From assembly GCF_000340215.1 (NCBI RefSeq), contig NW_006921532.1, positions 10,183,894 to 10,247,893 on the forward strand: a stretch of 64,000 bases of DNA, in the 5' to 3' direction. Position 1 is the stretch's first letter; each line of letters starts with the position of its first letter. The translations under genes and the position numbers were made by a program. Of this stretch, positions 1 through 9,738 are shown in pieces. The notes beneath the pieces were generated by a model, which saw only the letters and a list, made by a program, of their open reading frames with translations, was not told the origin of the DNA and ran no database searches. This DNA is from Pseudocercospora fijiensis CIRAD86 (taxonomy: Eukaryota > Ascomycota > Dothideomycetes > Mycosphaerellales > Mycosphaerellaceae).

Positions 1-1145
1 AGAGGCTGTTGGGGGCCCACTCGGTGACCTCCTCGACATGCAGTGCGTCTGGTTCATCACCGAAGACGGCGAGTCCTACCTTCGACAAGGAAAATACTCG
101 CTAGCGCTGAAGCGTTTCAAGGCACTCTATGATGTTTTTGATGTGTGGCAAGAAGATCAATTTGACTTCCACACCTTTTCACTCCGGAAAGGTATGATCC
201 GAGCATACATTGACATGGTCCGATGGGAAGACAAGCTCCGCGAGCATCCATTCTTCTCGCGAGCAGCATTATCGGCAATCAAGGTGTATTGTCTCCTTCA
301 CGATCGGCCCGAAATAGCGAAAGGTGGAGCAAATGGCGCAGAGAGCGCTGCAGACAAGAAGAAAGCTGCGAAGAAAGCGAGAAAAGAAGCTGATAAGGCT
401 GAAGCGGAGCGAAAAGCGGCTGCAGCCAAGAAGGCCAACCCGGCGCCGAAAGATGGCGAGGAGACTGCGAGAAAAGAAGATCCGGATCCAGAAGGCTTAG
501 AGTTGCTGAAGACCGAGAAGCCGCTCGAGGAGGCCATGAAGTTCCTTCAGCCTCTCCTTGATCTGAGCCCGAACGACATCAATGCTCAGATCGCAGGTTT
601 CGAGGTCTATCTCCGGAGAAGTAAGTAACATGCGATCGGATGCGTGGTGAATTCTTGCTGACCATACCACAGAAAAATACCTTCCTGCCCTTCGATGCCT
701 CCTCGCAGCTCACAAACTCCAGCCTGACCACCCAAAATGCCACGAGCTTGGTGGTCGCTTCAAGCTCGCCCTCGACACGAACAACACATTGAAATCACTA
801 CCTGAGCCGGTGCAGAAGGTAATACAAGAACACTACCTTTCTAAACTGTCGCCAAAATCGTTAGAAGAGTGTAACGAGGAGTACTTGACACAGCACAACA
901 GCAGTGTCCCTCACATCCAATCAGTCGTCTACTTCAGACACATTCTTAAGCCCAACGATGAGTCGACACGCACGAGAGCCGTGAAGGATCTCCAAACCAC
1001 GCTCACCGCACCACACATCACAATTGAGGAGGCACAGCATGGTTTACAACTTCTGAAAGATCTTGGCGTTTCGGAGGCGGAGCGGAAAAGCTATGTTGAT
1101 GCAGCTCTCAAGAAGTTTCCCGAAGCTACTTTGTTCAAAGCATGA
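1..1145 (+). CDS. NAA15: NatA N-terminal acetyltransferase auxiliary subunit, 3' part (two exons)
   Basis: The coding exons are 1..620 and 673..1145; the gene starts before the window, since the frame is open from base 2. The product matches the C-terminal half of the NatA auxiliary (ribosome-anchoring, TPR-repeat) subunit Nat1/NAA15, which positions the catalytic Naa10 at the ribosome exit tunnel for co-translational N-terminal acetylation. Seen: a helical repeat block containing GESYLRQGKYSLALKRF and FDFHTFSLRKGMIRAYIDM, then a lysine/alanine-rich charged linker (bases about 340-470), then a helix pair read across the splice junction. A GTAAGT donor at 621 and a CAG acceptor at 670-672 join the frames exactly. 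The stop is at 1143-1145. The family assignment is from recognised conserved blocks; I cannot see the N-terminal TPRs. Confidence 0.85.
621..672 (+). other. Spliceosomal intron of the NatA subunit gene
   Basis: A 52-bp intron with donor GTAAGT at 621, a branch-like GCTGAC at about 657-662 and acceptor CAG ending at 672. Splicing restores a single frame between 1..620 and 673..1145 (split codon A|AA). The short length is typical of filamentous fungi. Confidence 0.85.
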
Positions 1146-1556
1146 GAGCCATGAGGCATTGGTATTTGGTGTTCAAAATGCTCATGTTCAGGCAAGCATG
1201 GCGCTACGAGAGTAATTAGAGGTGCAGACGATTCCCAGTCCCACATATGCATAGCGTTGGGACAAGCAAAAATCGAAGAATGATTTCAAAGTTTGGTCCT
1301 TTCTCCTTTCAGCGAACATCCAGGCGTCTATCATCTTTTCTCAACAGGCCCATGAGCTGATTGACCGTTCGCGCATCATGGCAGATTGAGTGAACCGTTG
1401 CCAAAGATTCATGCTTTTCAGAATACAGACACCCATGCTTTTTGAGTTCCCGCCTCCCGCTTATCGATACGAGCAGCACGAAGAAATTCCATCTCCCATC
1501 TCCGGGACTTTGCGACCACACAATCTCTGTATTTCAGACCATCCAAAGCGCCCAGC
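1146..1556. other. Intergenic: 3' UTR of the NatA gene and 5' leader of the Nug1-like gene
   Basis: About 410 bp without a supported gene. The short frames here are not coding-like. It presumably holds the terminator of the upstream gene and the promoter of the co-oriented downstream gene, but I see no specific motif. Confidence 0.5.
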
Positions 1557-2513
1557 ATGAAGGTTGGCAAGCCTCAATCCAAGCGCGTGCCTGTGCGTCT
1601 GCGGCACAAGATCCAGAAGGCTTCGGCGAACAAACAGCGCAAAGCACGGAAAGATGCGAAAAAGAACCCACAATGGCGAAGTCGTCTGAAGAAGGACCCT
1701 GGTATTCCCAATCTCTTTCCATACAAGGACAAAGTGCTCGCAGAGATTGAGGAGTCAAAGCGTTTGAAGGAGGAAGAGAAGCTGCGGAAGCGCGAGTTGG
1801 CACGAGCGCAGAGAGAAGGCCAAGCTGTTGCGGACGAAGTGGAAATTGAGGAGCAAATGGACGATGCAGACGAGGTCGAGGATGAGGTCGATGAGAATAT
1901 GGACGAGGGTGAGGGCGGTGCTTCCTCAAATCCCATGGCTGCGCTCGTAGCTTCGGCACAAGCGAGAGCAAAGACCTACGCACCCGCCGACGATGAGGAC
2001 GATGATGAGGATGAGGACGAAGAAGAAGAATTCTCGGGGTTTCAGGACAAGAGGAAACCAACATCCACAAAATCTAAGGCCGGTGTCCGGCCATCGGCGC
2101 CAAAAGCGAAACCACTGCCCAAGTCGGTCCTCGCAGATCCAATAAAACCTGTCATGCGCCTCATTACGAAATTGTCTGGCACACAGACTGGGGTCCAGCA
2201 GATATTGGACTATTACAAACTGCCTCCACTTGTCACAGCAGGAAGTGACACCACGACGAGATTCCTCATAGACGTGGCAAGAAAGAAGGGAAGATTGGGA
2301 CCTGGCGGTGTGCCGAGCTTAAACGGTGCTGCGCTGGCTGTGTTGGGAGATCTGAATGAAGGCAGACTGAAGTTGGGCCTAAGTACAGAACCTGAGAGAA
2401 AAGTGGGTGATGTGGTTGTGGTGGAGAAATTGGGAGAAGCCTTCAAGATTGAGGGACTCTTTGGTGATGAGGAGCCTTCCAATGCTGGCGGAGAGATGGA
2501 GGTTGAGGCGTAA
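1557..2513 (+). CDS. Nucleostemin/Nug1-like ribosome-biogenesis protein lacking the GTPase domain
   Basis: A 318-residue single-exon protein. Residues 1-85 are a typical GN3L/Grn1 domain (basic KPQSKRVPVRLRHKIQKAS start, then WRSRLKKDPGIPNLFPYKDK and a charged helix), the nucleolar-targeting part of Nug1/Grn1/nucleostemin. Residues 90-165 are strongly acidic. Residues 195-285 match the region that follows the GTPase in this family (DPIKPVMRLI, LPPL, FLIDVARKKGRLGPGGVP). The circularly permuted GTPase expected between them, with NKxD, GxPNVGKS and DxPG motifs, is absent; a Lys/Pro/Ala linker sits in its place. Family members are usually around 500 residues or more. The frame is intact with ordinary codon use, so it may be an expressed shortened paralogue, a dominant-negative-like form or a recent internal deletion. 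The start ATG is directly followed by the conserved N-terminus. Confidence 0.75.
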   Translation: MKVGKPQSKRVPVRLRHKIQKASANKQRKARKDAKKNPQWRSRLKKDPGIPNLFPYKDKVLAEIEESKRLKEEEKLRKRELARAQREGQAVADEVEIEEQMDDADEVEDEVDENMDEGEGGASSNPMAALVASAQARAKTYAPADDEDDDEDEDEEEEFSGFQDKRKPTSTKSKAGVRPSAPKAKPLPKSVLADPIKPVMRLITKLSGTQTGVQQILDYYKLPPLVTAGSDTTTRFLIDVARKKGRLGPGGVPSLNGAALAVLGDLNEGRLKLGLSTEPERKVGDVVVVEKLGEAFKIEGLFGDEEPSNAGGEMEVEA

Positions 2514-3037
2514 TACATCTCGCACACATTTCGTGGAGCTCCTGTACTACTCGGCTCTAGATCAAGCGATGCTACTGCTCGTTTATGAGTAGGGCTCTCG
2601 AGATCGCACAGCCTCGCAGCGCGCCTGCATGGTGAACATTCGAGTCAGGACGCACTAGGTACCCCTGGGCACATTCGGGAAGCCATATGATGAGAGTCCG
2701 ATGATCGTACTTTGTCTTCTGGAGTCACAGCTGCGTAGCCAAAGAGGAGGATCTATGCATTTCTGGGGTGGTTCTGGAGTCTGGGCGCTGGGAGATACCG
2801 CTTAGGATCGAAAGATAATCAAAGCAGTAGCTGAACTATGCTTTCAAACCAGGATCGAGCATAAACCAATGCATCGATATCCAGCTAAAGCCCCATGATG
2901 TATGATCAAGGCAGACTCACTGCGACCACATGCTGATGATGAATTGTCTGTACCTTTGAAAAGCGACAAGCATACATCAATAGTATTTTCTTTTCTATGT
3001 ACATACAACAGGTGATGCTACATAACTGACGAAATCT
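2514..3037. other. Intergenic region between the Nug1-like gene and the tRNA
   Basis: About 520 bp with no supported gene. It contains the 3' UTR of the upstream gene and the 5' flank of the tRNA-like gene. No repeat or motif stands out. Confidence 0.45.
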
Positions 3038-3177
3038 GGTCCCGTGGTGCAGTGGCAAGCACATCTGGACTCATGTTGGCTTAGTTTTGGCTCAGTTTCA
3101 ACAACTGAACCATTGCGATTGTCTTCAGGGTGTCTCCCTGAGATCCGAAGACCTGCGTTCGATTCGCAGCGGGACCT
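3038..3177 (+). tRNA. Intron-containing tRNA, Gln-like (identity uncertain)
   Basis: The acceptor stem GGTCCCG (3038-3044) pairs perfectly with CGGGACC (3170-3176), with discriminator T at 3177; GGTCCC...GGGACCT is typical of eukaryotic tRNA-Gln. The D arm GTGC/GCAC and the A box TGGTGCAGTGG fit the pol III consensus. The T arm is a perfect 5-bp stem, CTGCG/CGCAG, around TTCGATT (B box). The anticodon arm is split by about 65 nt, consistent with a tRNA intron after position 37. The anticodon stem is imperfect (CTGGA against TCCGA, with a mismatch and a G.T pair) and there is one extra base after the D stem. Read at the canonical splice site the anticodon would be CAT; the CTG at 3138-3140 would suit Gln. 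It may be a functional tRNA with a long intron or a decayed copy. Confidence 0.55.
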
Positions 3178-3200
3178 GTTGATCCATATCCACGCCACGC

Positions 3201-3205
3201 TTTTT
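3201..3205 (+). terminator. Pol III T-run terminator of the tRNA
   Basis: TTTTT lies 24 nt after the discriminator base of the tRNA-like gene, suited to RNA polymerase III termination. Confidence 0.5.
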
Positions 3206-3282
3206 GCTGGATTGAAGCTCCTTTTTGGATCACAATTTTGGTGCTTGTGGTCAAGATCTATCTCCTTAGCTCCTCCTCTCTT

Positions 3283-3735
3283 TCATCGGCCGTAGTACCG
3301 TTGAGCCAGAAAACGTTCTGGTAGCTTTGCTTTTGACCCTGATGTGCGACAAGAGCGCGATGCCAAGCTGCATGAGCACATTACGGCCAGGCCCTGCTGT
3401 CGGGAATGCAATGATGTCGAGAAGTAGATGTCGGCGACGTTGAAGATGAAGTGGACTGCGACCGTGGACGTGAATATGCAAGCCCAGTACGATGCATGTC
3501 TTGGAGAGAGAGGGAAAAGCAGAGATTCAATAATGATCGCAACGCCCGTTATGAGCATGAGTATTCGTGGCGATAGTATGTGAAGGAAGAAGCCACCGGA
3601 GATGGCGAGAAAGCAGCCTACTATGCCAGGCAGGCGTACCAGGCCCGAGAAGGCGCTCGCAGGCCGGGTAGTTGATGAAGCTGGTATGTGTAAGGCATCG
3701 GCGACAGTTGGTGACGAAGTACTCGTTCAGCAGGC
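3283..3735 (-). pseudogene. MFS transporter C-terminal fragment (drug:H+ antiporter type), broken
   Basis: On the minus strand an open stretch from about 3735 downward encodes hydrophobic segments ending in FNVADIYFSTSLHSRQQGLA, the signature late-TM region of fungal DHA2-type/aminotriazole-resistance-like major facilitator proteins (usual form: NV-x-N-x-Y-x-T-S-x-P-x-x-x-QGLAG). Just after QGLA the frame shifts: the expected continuation, with MQLGIALL, is read in another minus frame (about 3340-3395). No intact N-terminal half is present, whereas a full protein would be about 500 residues. Base composition is normal here, so decay is by indels and not by the C-to-T process seen after 7.75 kb. 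Confidence 0.55.
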
Positions 3736-4966
3736 GTGAGACCGTGACGGAGAATACGAAGCCAACTTCTTTCCATACGGATTCCAGGGGCTCCCTCATC
3801 GTTCAAGGCGTGCTTTCTCTGTTTCGCCTTTCATGGTGGAATCGTCATCGGGATCTTTTCGATGACTGTGGTCTCAAGTTTCTGGGGAACTGCTGCATTC
3901 AGTAGCATACCGGAGTACGCTATATTGGCAACAGAGGGAGAGAGGTATGGTAAAGGGTTGAGGTCGTTGCCGACTCGCAGGACCTCACCGCTGCCCATGA
4001 ATAGTGCTTTCTGTAGCCATACGACGACCCGGAACTGGAACAATAATGGCGCGAGAACATAACATGACCTGAGCAATCCGCATCCGTAGACTATTTCCGG
4101 GTGATGGCTGATGAAATCGAGCACTCGCCAGCGCTATAAGTGTAGACGACTTTGCTGGCAGTCTTTCTGTCGTGCCGTCTCATTGGTAAAATTTCCTTCT
4201 CTGCCCTGTGCTATCATTGTATCCTTTGTCAAGTTCCGCTTCGTAGCAAGGCATCAGTATCGGATGAGGTTCCAGTTCGATCGGTCCAGCGGGAACGGCA
4301 AGCACAGACCATTTTCTTGGCGTTTTTCCGCGCATAAATTTGTCTGCTCCCTCGCGCTCCTCCTTCGAAAAGACATCAGTAGAGTTGACTACACGTCAAC
4401 ATCAAGGCTCTGCTACGGCAGCTTGCTGAGGGCTATCCAATATTCTCTATGGGTTTTCTTCCGTTCCCGGCCTTGTAGAAGGATGTTTTCGCGTCCGTCT
4501 TTCCTACCAACCGCGTCAAGTCCAAATCTTCTCTTTGGATCGGGGTTGTGGGATGGCCGCTACAGCTACACACTTTGTCGACTTTCATCAGTGTGGCCTT
4601 GAATGAGGAGGGTGCGCTGGAGAAGGAAACATTCGTGCCAGAAAAGATGCCGTGTACACGCGGCATCGAGGAAAGAGCTTGGGGATCTTTTCTTGCTTGA
4701 TCTCGGCGAGCACTCTACGCGTGGCACTCAGAATAATGCGTTGTCGCGGTCTGCCCGAAACACTATCTCGCGGTGTGCTATGTGCCTCGCTGCGGCAGCT
4801 TGGAGGCTTGAAGAGAAGGATCAAAATCACGAAGACTCGGTGGTTTTGGCTGCTAATAGCTCAATGTAGTAATGTGCCTTTCTCGGGCCTCGAGTAAGGA
4901 AAACGTTCTATTGTCGTCGGGTTGCTTTGTAGACTGCACTTGACAAGCGGCGACTTATATCACCTC
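3736..4966. other. Gene-poor stretch, possibly more of the decayed MFS gene
   Basis: Several short frames occur on both strands, including a 97-codon minus frame at 3831-4124 with hydrophobic blocks, but none joins into a recognisable protein. The minus frame would be the expected place for the transporter's N-terminal half, so it may be an unrecognisable continuation of that pseudogene. I see no other feature. Confidence 0.3.
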
Positions 4967-7121
4967 TCACTCATCATCGCTGTCATCCCCGAAAATAGCC
5001 CTGAAAACTTCTTCGCCAGCCTTCTTGCCTTCGAGAGCGTCATTTTTCTCAACGTCGACCTCAGCTTTCTCCCTTTGCACCTGCAAGGCTTCAGCTAACA
5101 CGCCTCCCTCTCCGCTGCCTCCTCTGGCCTGGAAGTTTGCTTCCATCATCATGCGATCAATGCTCGCCTGGCTGACGATACCCAATCTCTTGCTCTCTTC
5201 TACAGTATCACTACGATCATCACCTGCGCTGCCAGCTGCCACATTTGGAGGTGGTCTGACATTGAAGCGCTTGCAGAGTAGACGGCTTGGGTAAAACGAT
5301 TCCGTCTTTCGCGTCAGAGGACCGTAGAGATTCATCTTGGCGGCCTTCTCAGCAGGATCTTCTTCTTTTTCCTGGGCCTCTGGAATAGTGTCGGGTCGGT
5401 CTGATGCAAGCTGGGGAGTATCGCTGCCAGAAGTGAATCGCGACGCCATGAGGCCCGAGACTGGCTTGAAGATCTCAGCTGCTTCGACGAACTCTCTCAT
5501 CTCCTGTGCCCATTCTTCTAGGCTAGAGCCTTTGGGACGTTGTGGCAAGTTTGACTGCAAACCTGCATTCAGCTCGAGGTAATATTTGTAGCGCTCACGT
5601 TTCTCTAGATCTTCCGAATACGGCATCCATCCAGTCCTACCTCGATTCAGAGCAGCAGCGGCTGTTTCTTTGCTCAGGCTCGGCACCAAATCCCAGAGGG
5701 TGCGTCGTTTCTCAGCTTCGCTCTGCTCGTAGCCCTTGGGTGCCTTTTCGCCTAGAGCAGCAGGCAGATTAGTCTTCCCGCTGGCCGCAGCAAGCTTATC
5801 GCGCTGAGCTGGAGTGAGAAAATCGAAAATCGATTTACCGGGCAATTGCTCTTCACCGAGCAAATCTGCTCGAGCTTTGGGATCCAACGTCGACGCTTGG
5901 GCAGCATCAGCGGTGGACTGATAAGTTGCCTTCGTTGTGTTTGCGGCACTCTGACCAGCTGGCTTCCAACCGGATGGCACATCAGGTGGCGAGTAGTGAT
6001 GGTCTGAAATGATTAATGATGCAGTCGCAAGCACAAACCCGTCGAGAGGTATTCGTCCATCGTGGCATTTCCGGAAGTTGGCCACATCAGCACTTCGCTG
6101 CGCAAGTTTCTTGGATTGCTGAAGAGTCGGCCTCACCACATTTGAACTGGCATTGCTCGCCACCAGACCACCTTTCCTCCCCTTCTTGTCGCCTCCAATG
6201 ATTCTGCTGTAGTTGATTTTCGGGCCCATCGAGTACGGATCTTCTTCGTCTGAGCCATCATCATTCAGCACGCCAACTCCAACCCCAGACTTGTTCAGCG
6301 GTTTTGGTTTTGTAGCCACCTTTGACTTGCGACTCAAGATTCTCGAGTCCACGTCGCTGTCATCGTCTTCCTCGTCTTTACCAGCAGCACGGCCCATGCC
6401 ATCAAGGCCGGTTTCACCTGCAAAACCCAGTCCTTTGCGATCTGTCTTGCGTACAAATCGAATCATGCGTGAGTTATCTGGTGCAAACAGATGAGTCTCG
6501 CCAGTCTTGTCTCCAGCAGCTCGCCGTCTGACTTTTGGACCGATGCCTTGTCCTTGGCGCCAGCCCATTCTTTGCAGCAGTTTTATGCCTTTCGTTTCAC
6601 CTGTACTTCTGAACAAGTCTGAGATCATGCCTCTGGTGCCATTCGCACCAGCTGTGTTGCCTAGGCCAGCAAAGGCTCCTTGCGTCTCCAGCTTCTGCGA
6701 CTCAGCCTGCTCGGCGAGGTCTTCTTCGTCCATAAAGTCCTCCGGTCTCTGCTGTGCGCCATCTTGTTGAGGCTTGGCGCGGTTGCTGCGCGAGGAGACG
6801 AATGTGCTTGGGGTCCAGCCTTCTTTCGATCCGACAGTGTTGAAGTACCTAGCAGATGTGTCAGCAAACACTTCAAGGCATTTCAAGATACAGGGAGGAC
6901 GTTTCGTACCCTGCGCTGAAGCCACCGGTAAAGGCTCCGTGTAATCTCTTCCGCCCACGCTCATCCGTCACTTCCTGTTTCCAGACAGGGACGTAACTTC
7001 CATCGTCGCGAGCGTTCTCCTCGAAAGGGGGCAGCGGAGTGCCATATAGAGCGAATGGCGCGTGGTGAGGTGGAGCCTCTCGGTCGGACTCAAATGCAGC
7101 TCTGGAGCGCTTGAAAGACAT
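4967..7121 (-). CDS. G-patch domain protein, GPATCH1/TGH family (two exons)
   Basis: The coding exons are 7121..6910 and 6848..4967, giving about 697 residues. The N-terminus carries the family-specific block (DUF1604 type): [20 protein letters not shown], then PVWKQEV and [22 protein letters not shown], which reads correctly only across the splice. A G-patch ([19 protein letters not shown]) follows at about residues 158-185. Later come the conserved [11 protein letters not shown] block and a W-x-P motif, a region of charged helices, and an acidic tail ending DDSDDE. Members associate with the spliceosome, where G-patches bind and activate DEAH helicases. The protein is nuclear by inference. 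It is the last intact host gene before the repeat block, and its promoter lies about 600 bp from the first mutated sequence. Confidence 0.85.
6849..6909 (-). other. Spliceosomal intron of the G-patch gene
   Basis: A 61-bp intron. On the minus strand the donor is GTACGA, the branch point TGCTGACAC and the acceptor CTAG. Exon 1 leaves two bases (GG) that join G of exon 2, producing the conserved FSAGYFNTVG block. Confidence 0.8.
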
Positions 7122-7754
7122 GGCTCAGTACCTGTTCACCACAAGCCAGCATTGAGATGGTCTGTGAATCTGGATCGGCCACGCGCGACTCACCTAGATC
7201 CACGCTCCAGGTAGGCGAGGATCACATGCTTCGGGGAAATGTGCGTGAACGTGAATGTGTCAAGATCACGGCGGCACAAGGCACTGATCAAGGGTTCGGA
7301 ACAGGCTTGATGTTGATTGCCAGATTGCCTCATGACGCAGGCAGGCAGGAAGGGGGTTTAGATGCATATGGACATCTGCTGCTGACATTGACAACGCTTA
7401 GAATAGAAGCGGGTTCGGCAGTGGTCTGATAGAGTGCGAGGCTAATTTGAAGGTCCCAGACTCCCAGTCATCAACCAGTGTGACTGGTTGGCTTCTGCAG
7501 AAGATGAAGTGAAGGTGGATGGGGATGGGCAGCAATAATCACGAGGACCAGCTACATCCCATACAGAGGCGACATGCCAACGCCTGATCAGGTTGCTCTC
7601 ATCGACCAGAACAGGAGGACTCGAAGCGTATACCGCAAGATGGTGTGTTGCAGGCATTAATAAATAGCCATTCACGCGCGGACCTGGACCGTATCGCCGT
7701 ATCCGGGGTTCCGTCACACACTCCTCCCCGCTGTTCGCGGGGGTTCCGGCCATA
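7122..7754. other. Promoter side of the G-patch gene and edge of normal DNA
   Basis: About 630 bp without a gene, of ordinary composition with CA and TG common. It must contain the promoter of the minus-strand G-patch gene. The normal composition ends abruptly at about 7,750. Confidence 0.5.
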
Positions 7755-8049
7755 CGTAAAATCGCTTTTTCTTAGTAGGCTATACGTAAAACTCGATATA
7801 GTAGTAGATTCTAGGCCTATACAGATATCTAGGTATATATAGTATTAAACCGCGAGTCTAAGTATTATATTAGCTAGTTTATCTAAGTATATAGTAGCTA
7901 TAGGACCTTACTATTGCTATTTCTTATATAATTCTTAGTAGTCGCGTCTACCTTATTCTAAAGCGTATATTCCTCCTATTTCTTATGTTTATAATTCTAC
8001 TATATAGATTATATATAAAACTTAGTATAAGGCGTAAAAAGGATAAAAA
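7755..8049. other. Possible 5' terminal region of the pogo/Fot1 element
   Basis: About 300 bp of mutated non-coding sequence. It opens with two copies of a GGC-C/T-ATACGTAAAA motif (about 7,751 and 7,777). Tandem ACGTAAAA-type motifs are common in termini of Fot1/pogo elements, so this may be their inverted-repeat end, but no matching right end is visible. Confidence 0.3.
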
Positions 8050-8787
8050 AGTAAAGAAGGTATAAGCTAAGCGATTAACCGAGGTAGAGAGGATAGAGAG
8101 GGTAGTAGAACGCGTCGTTTTAAGATACTACGAATTAGTAGCTAAATCGGATTATAAAAAGGTTAGTATTCGAGCGCTCTATAAGAGTAAGAAAGTAACT
8201 CGCCTATATTCTCGTATCTGCTAGTAGTTAAGAGGCCGTAGGTTGCTATCTAGTCGTCTATTAACTAATGCTAAATTAGACGCGAGTCTTAAGAGATAGC
8301 GCTAGTAGATTATTATTAAAAAAGGGACGAAATAGATATATTCTTACTAGTACCGCTAATTACTATTATAGCGATAGATATACTAGTAAGCCTACTACTA
8401 GAAGAGATATCGAAGGATATAATACCGCTATTTAGTATAGATTAGGTAGACCGCTTTCTAAAGCGCTATAGGCTTAGTAAGGTTAAGTCGAAGCCGATTA
8501 AGGTATAGTAGAAGGAAGCTTACGACCCTTCTATAATAGGGAGCTAGTTTAACTGTTTTAAGGTAATAATAAAGCGACTAAATATAAAGCTGCGGAATAT
8601 ATAGACTTTCGATAAAACTATCTTTTAGATTAAAATTAGTAGTAACGAGTATACTATTATAATAGATACAAAGCGGCGCGCCTAGACTAAGTATAATAGT
8701 AACTATACGTATATAACTATCGTTAAGACTGTAAATGCGTTTAGTAAGGTAGTAGATTATAAATTAATCGTAAAAGGCATAATAGTC
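8050..8787 (+). pseudogene. pogo/Fot1-type DDE transposase fragment, RIP-degraded
   Basis: Read through TAG codons, the plus strand gives an N-terminal helix-turn-helix-like block containing VSIRALYKSK with NAKLD downstream, then VDRFLKRYRLSKVKSKPIKV, then AYDPSIMGSWFN and a TFDKT block where pogo/Fot1 transposases have NFDET, the first catalytic aspartate region. Then come SNEYTI, DTKRRAWTKYNSN and TYITIV-KTVNAF as in the DDE_1 family (Tc1/mariner superfamily). These enzymes cut and paste DNA at TA sites. The reading is cut at 8,787 by a G-family LTR, after the VKGIMVYW block; the second half of the transposase is not present in the window. About one codon in ten is a TAG. Confidence 0.65.
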
Positions 8788-9738
8788 TATTAGGACTAAA
8801 GAGGTTATACGTAATTAGTATATAACTAGGCTCGAGTATAGCTAGGGTCTTAATGCCTTAGGTAGGGCTTGGCGCTTAGCAATAGGCTAACTCTCCTACC
8901 TTCCTCCCTCTCCTTCTAGATTCTTATTAAATACTGCTTGTGCCTACTGCTACCCTATCTACCTACTAATATAACCCTTCTTATATAGTATTCGATCTAC
9001 CCTTTAAGGATAGTAGCTAGATAGTCCTTATTTTAAGCTTTTGGTAGTATAGCTACGAAAACCGTTAATCTACCTATATTACGCCCGAAGAACGGGACCT
9101 ATACGTACTATTCTGTTAAAACAACCGTACTAATTATTAAGCAAGGCCTTCTATATAGCCTACTATACTAAGTTAAGCATACTAAACCGATACCTACTAA
9201 TTCCGCTATATCCGCACTATAGGGGCCTATAATATATTATCGGTACTACCCCTTATTGCAATAGCCGGCTTATTACGAAGTAATAACAACCGCGGCGCCG
9301 CTAGTAGCGCTAGTAATAACAACACTAGTAGTATAGAGCCTATTAATAAAGAACCTATAATTCTAGGTAATAATCTAGAATTGCCCGTTAACGATATTCT
9401 TAGTAATATTGTTAATCGACGATATAGCTAACTAGCCTTTAGGCCCTAACTAGTAGGGAGACTTTAAGAAGCTACTTAAAACAGGCTTACTGCCCTACGT
9501 TAAGAATAGTAGCTAAAGGATAACCTCCTCGAACTCTATCGCCTTTAGGAAGCCCCGATAACTACTACTAGACTAATAGCAGAGCCTTTATTATCTATTT
9601 AGAAGAGGAAGGATGCTAAGCTTAGAGACTATACTATGTTTAATAGCTCTAGTCGAAAGCAATATAACGACTATATTCGTAACTACGAGCTTAACTAGCG
9701 AAATGCACTAAGGGCCCTTCTAGACGACTATTTATAAG
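8788..9738 (+). mobile_element. G1: chromovirus fragment (LTR + N-terminal gag)
   Basis: It begins with a mutated LTR start (TATTAGGACTAAAGAGG for TGTTAGG...) inserted in the pogo transposase. The LTR runs about 288 bp to the conserved ATTACGCCCGAAGAACGG junction (about 9,077), and is followed by gag leader and the N-terminal gag (LLRSNNN...ASSASNNN, then ILGNNLELPVNDI and NRRYS). It stops in the block ending LLDDYL at about 9,738, where it abuts unrelated sequence. It is closest to G6: both carry the short PINKEP form of the gag low-complexity segment. Confidence 0.7.

Noticed and set aside
298..537. Minus-strand frame in the NatA gene and other overlapping frames between 1 and 7,100
   Set aside because: They oppose well-supported exons and have low-complexity compositions typical of antisense reading.
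4111..4602. 163-codon plus-strand frame
   Set aside because: No recognisable domain, unusual Arg/Ser/Phe composition, and overlapping frames on both strands; not distinguishable from chance.
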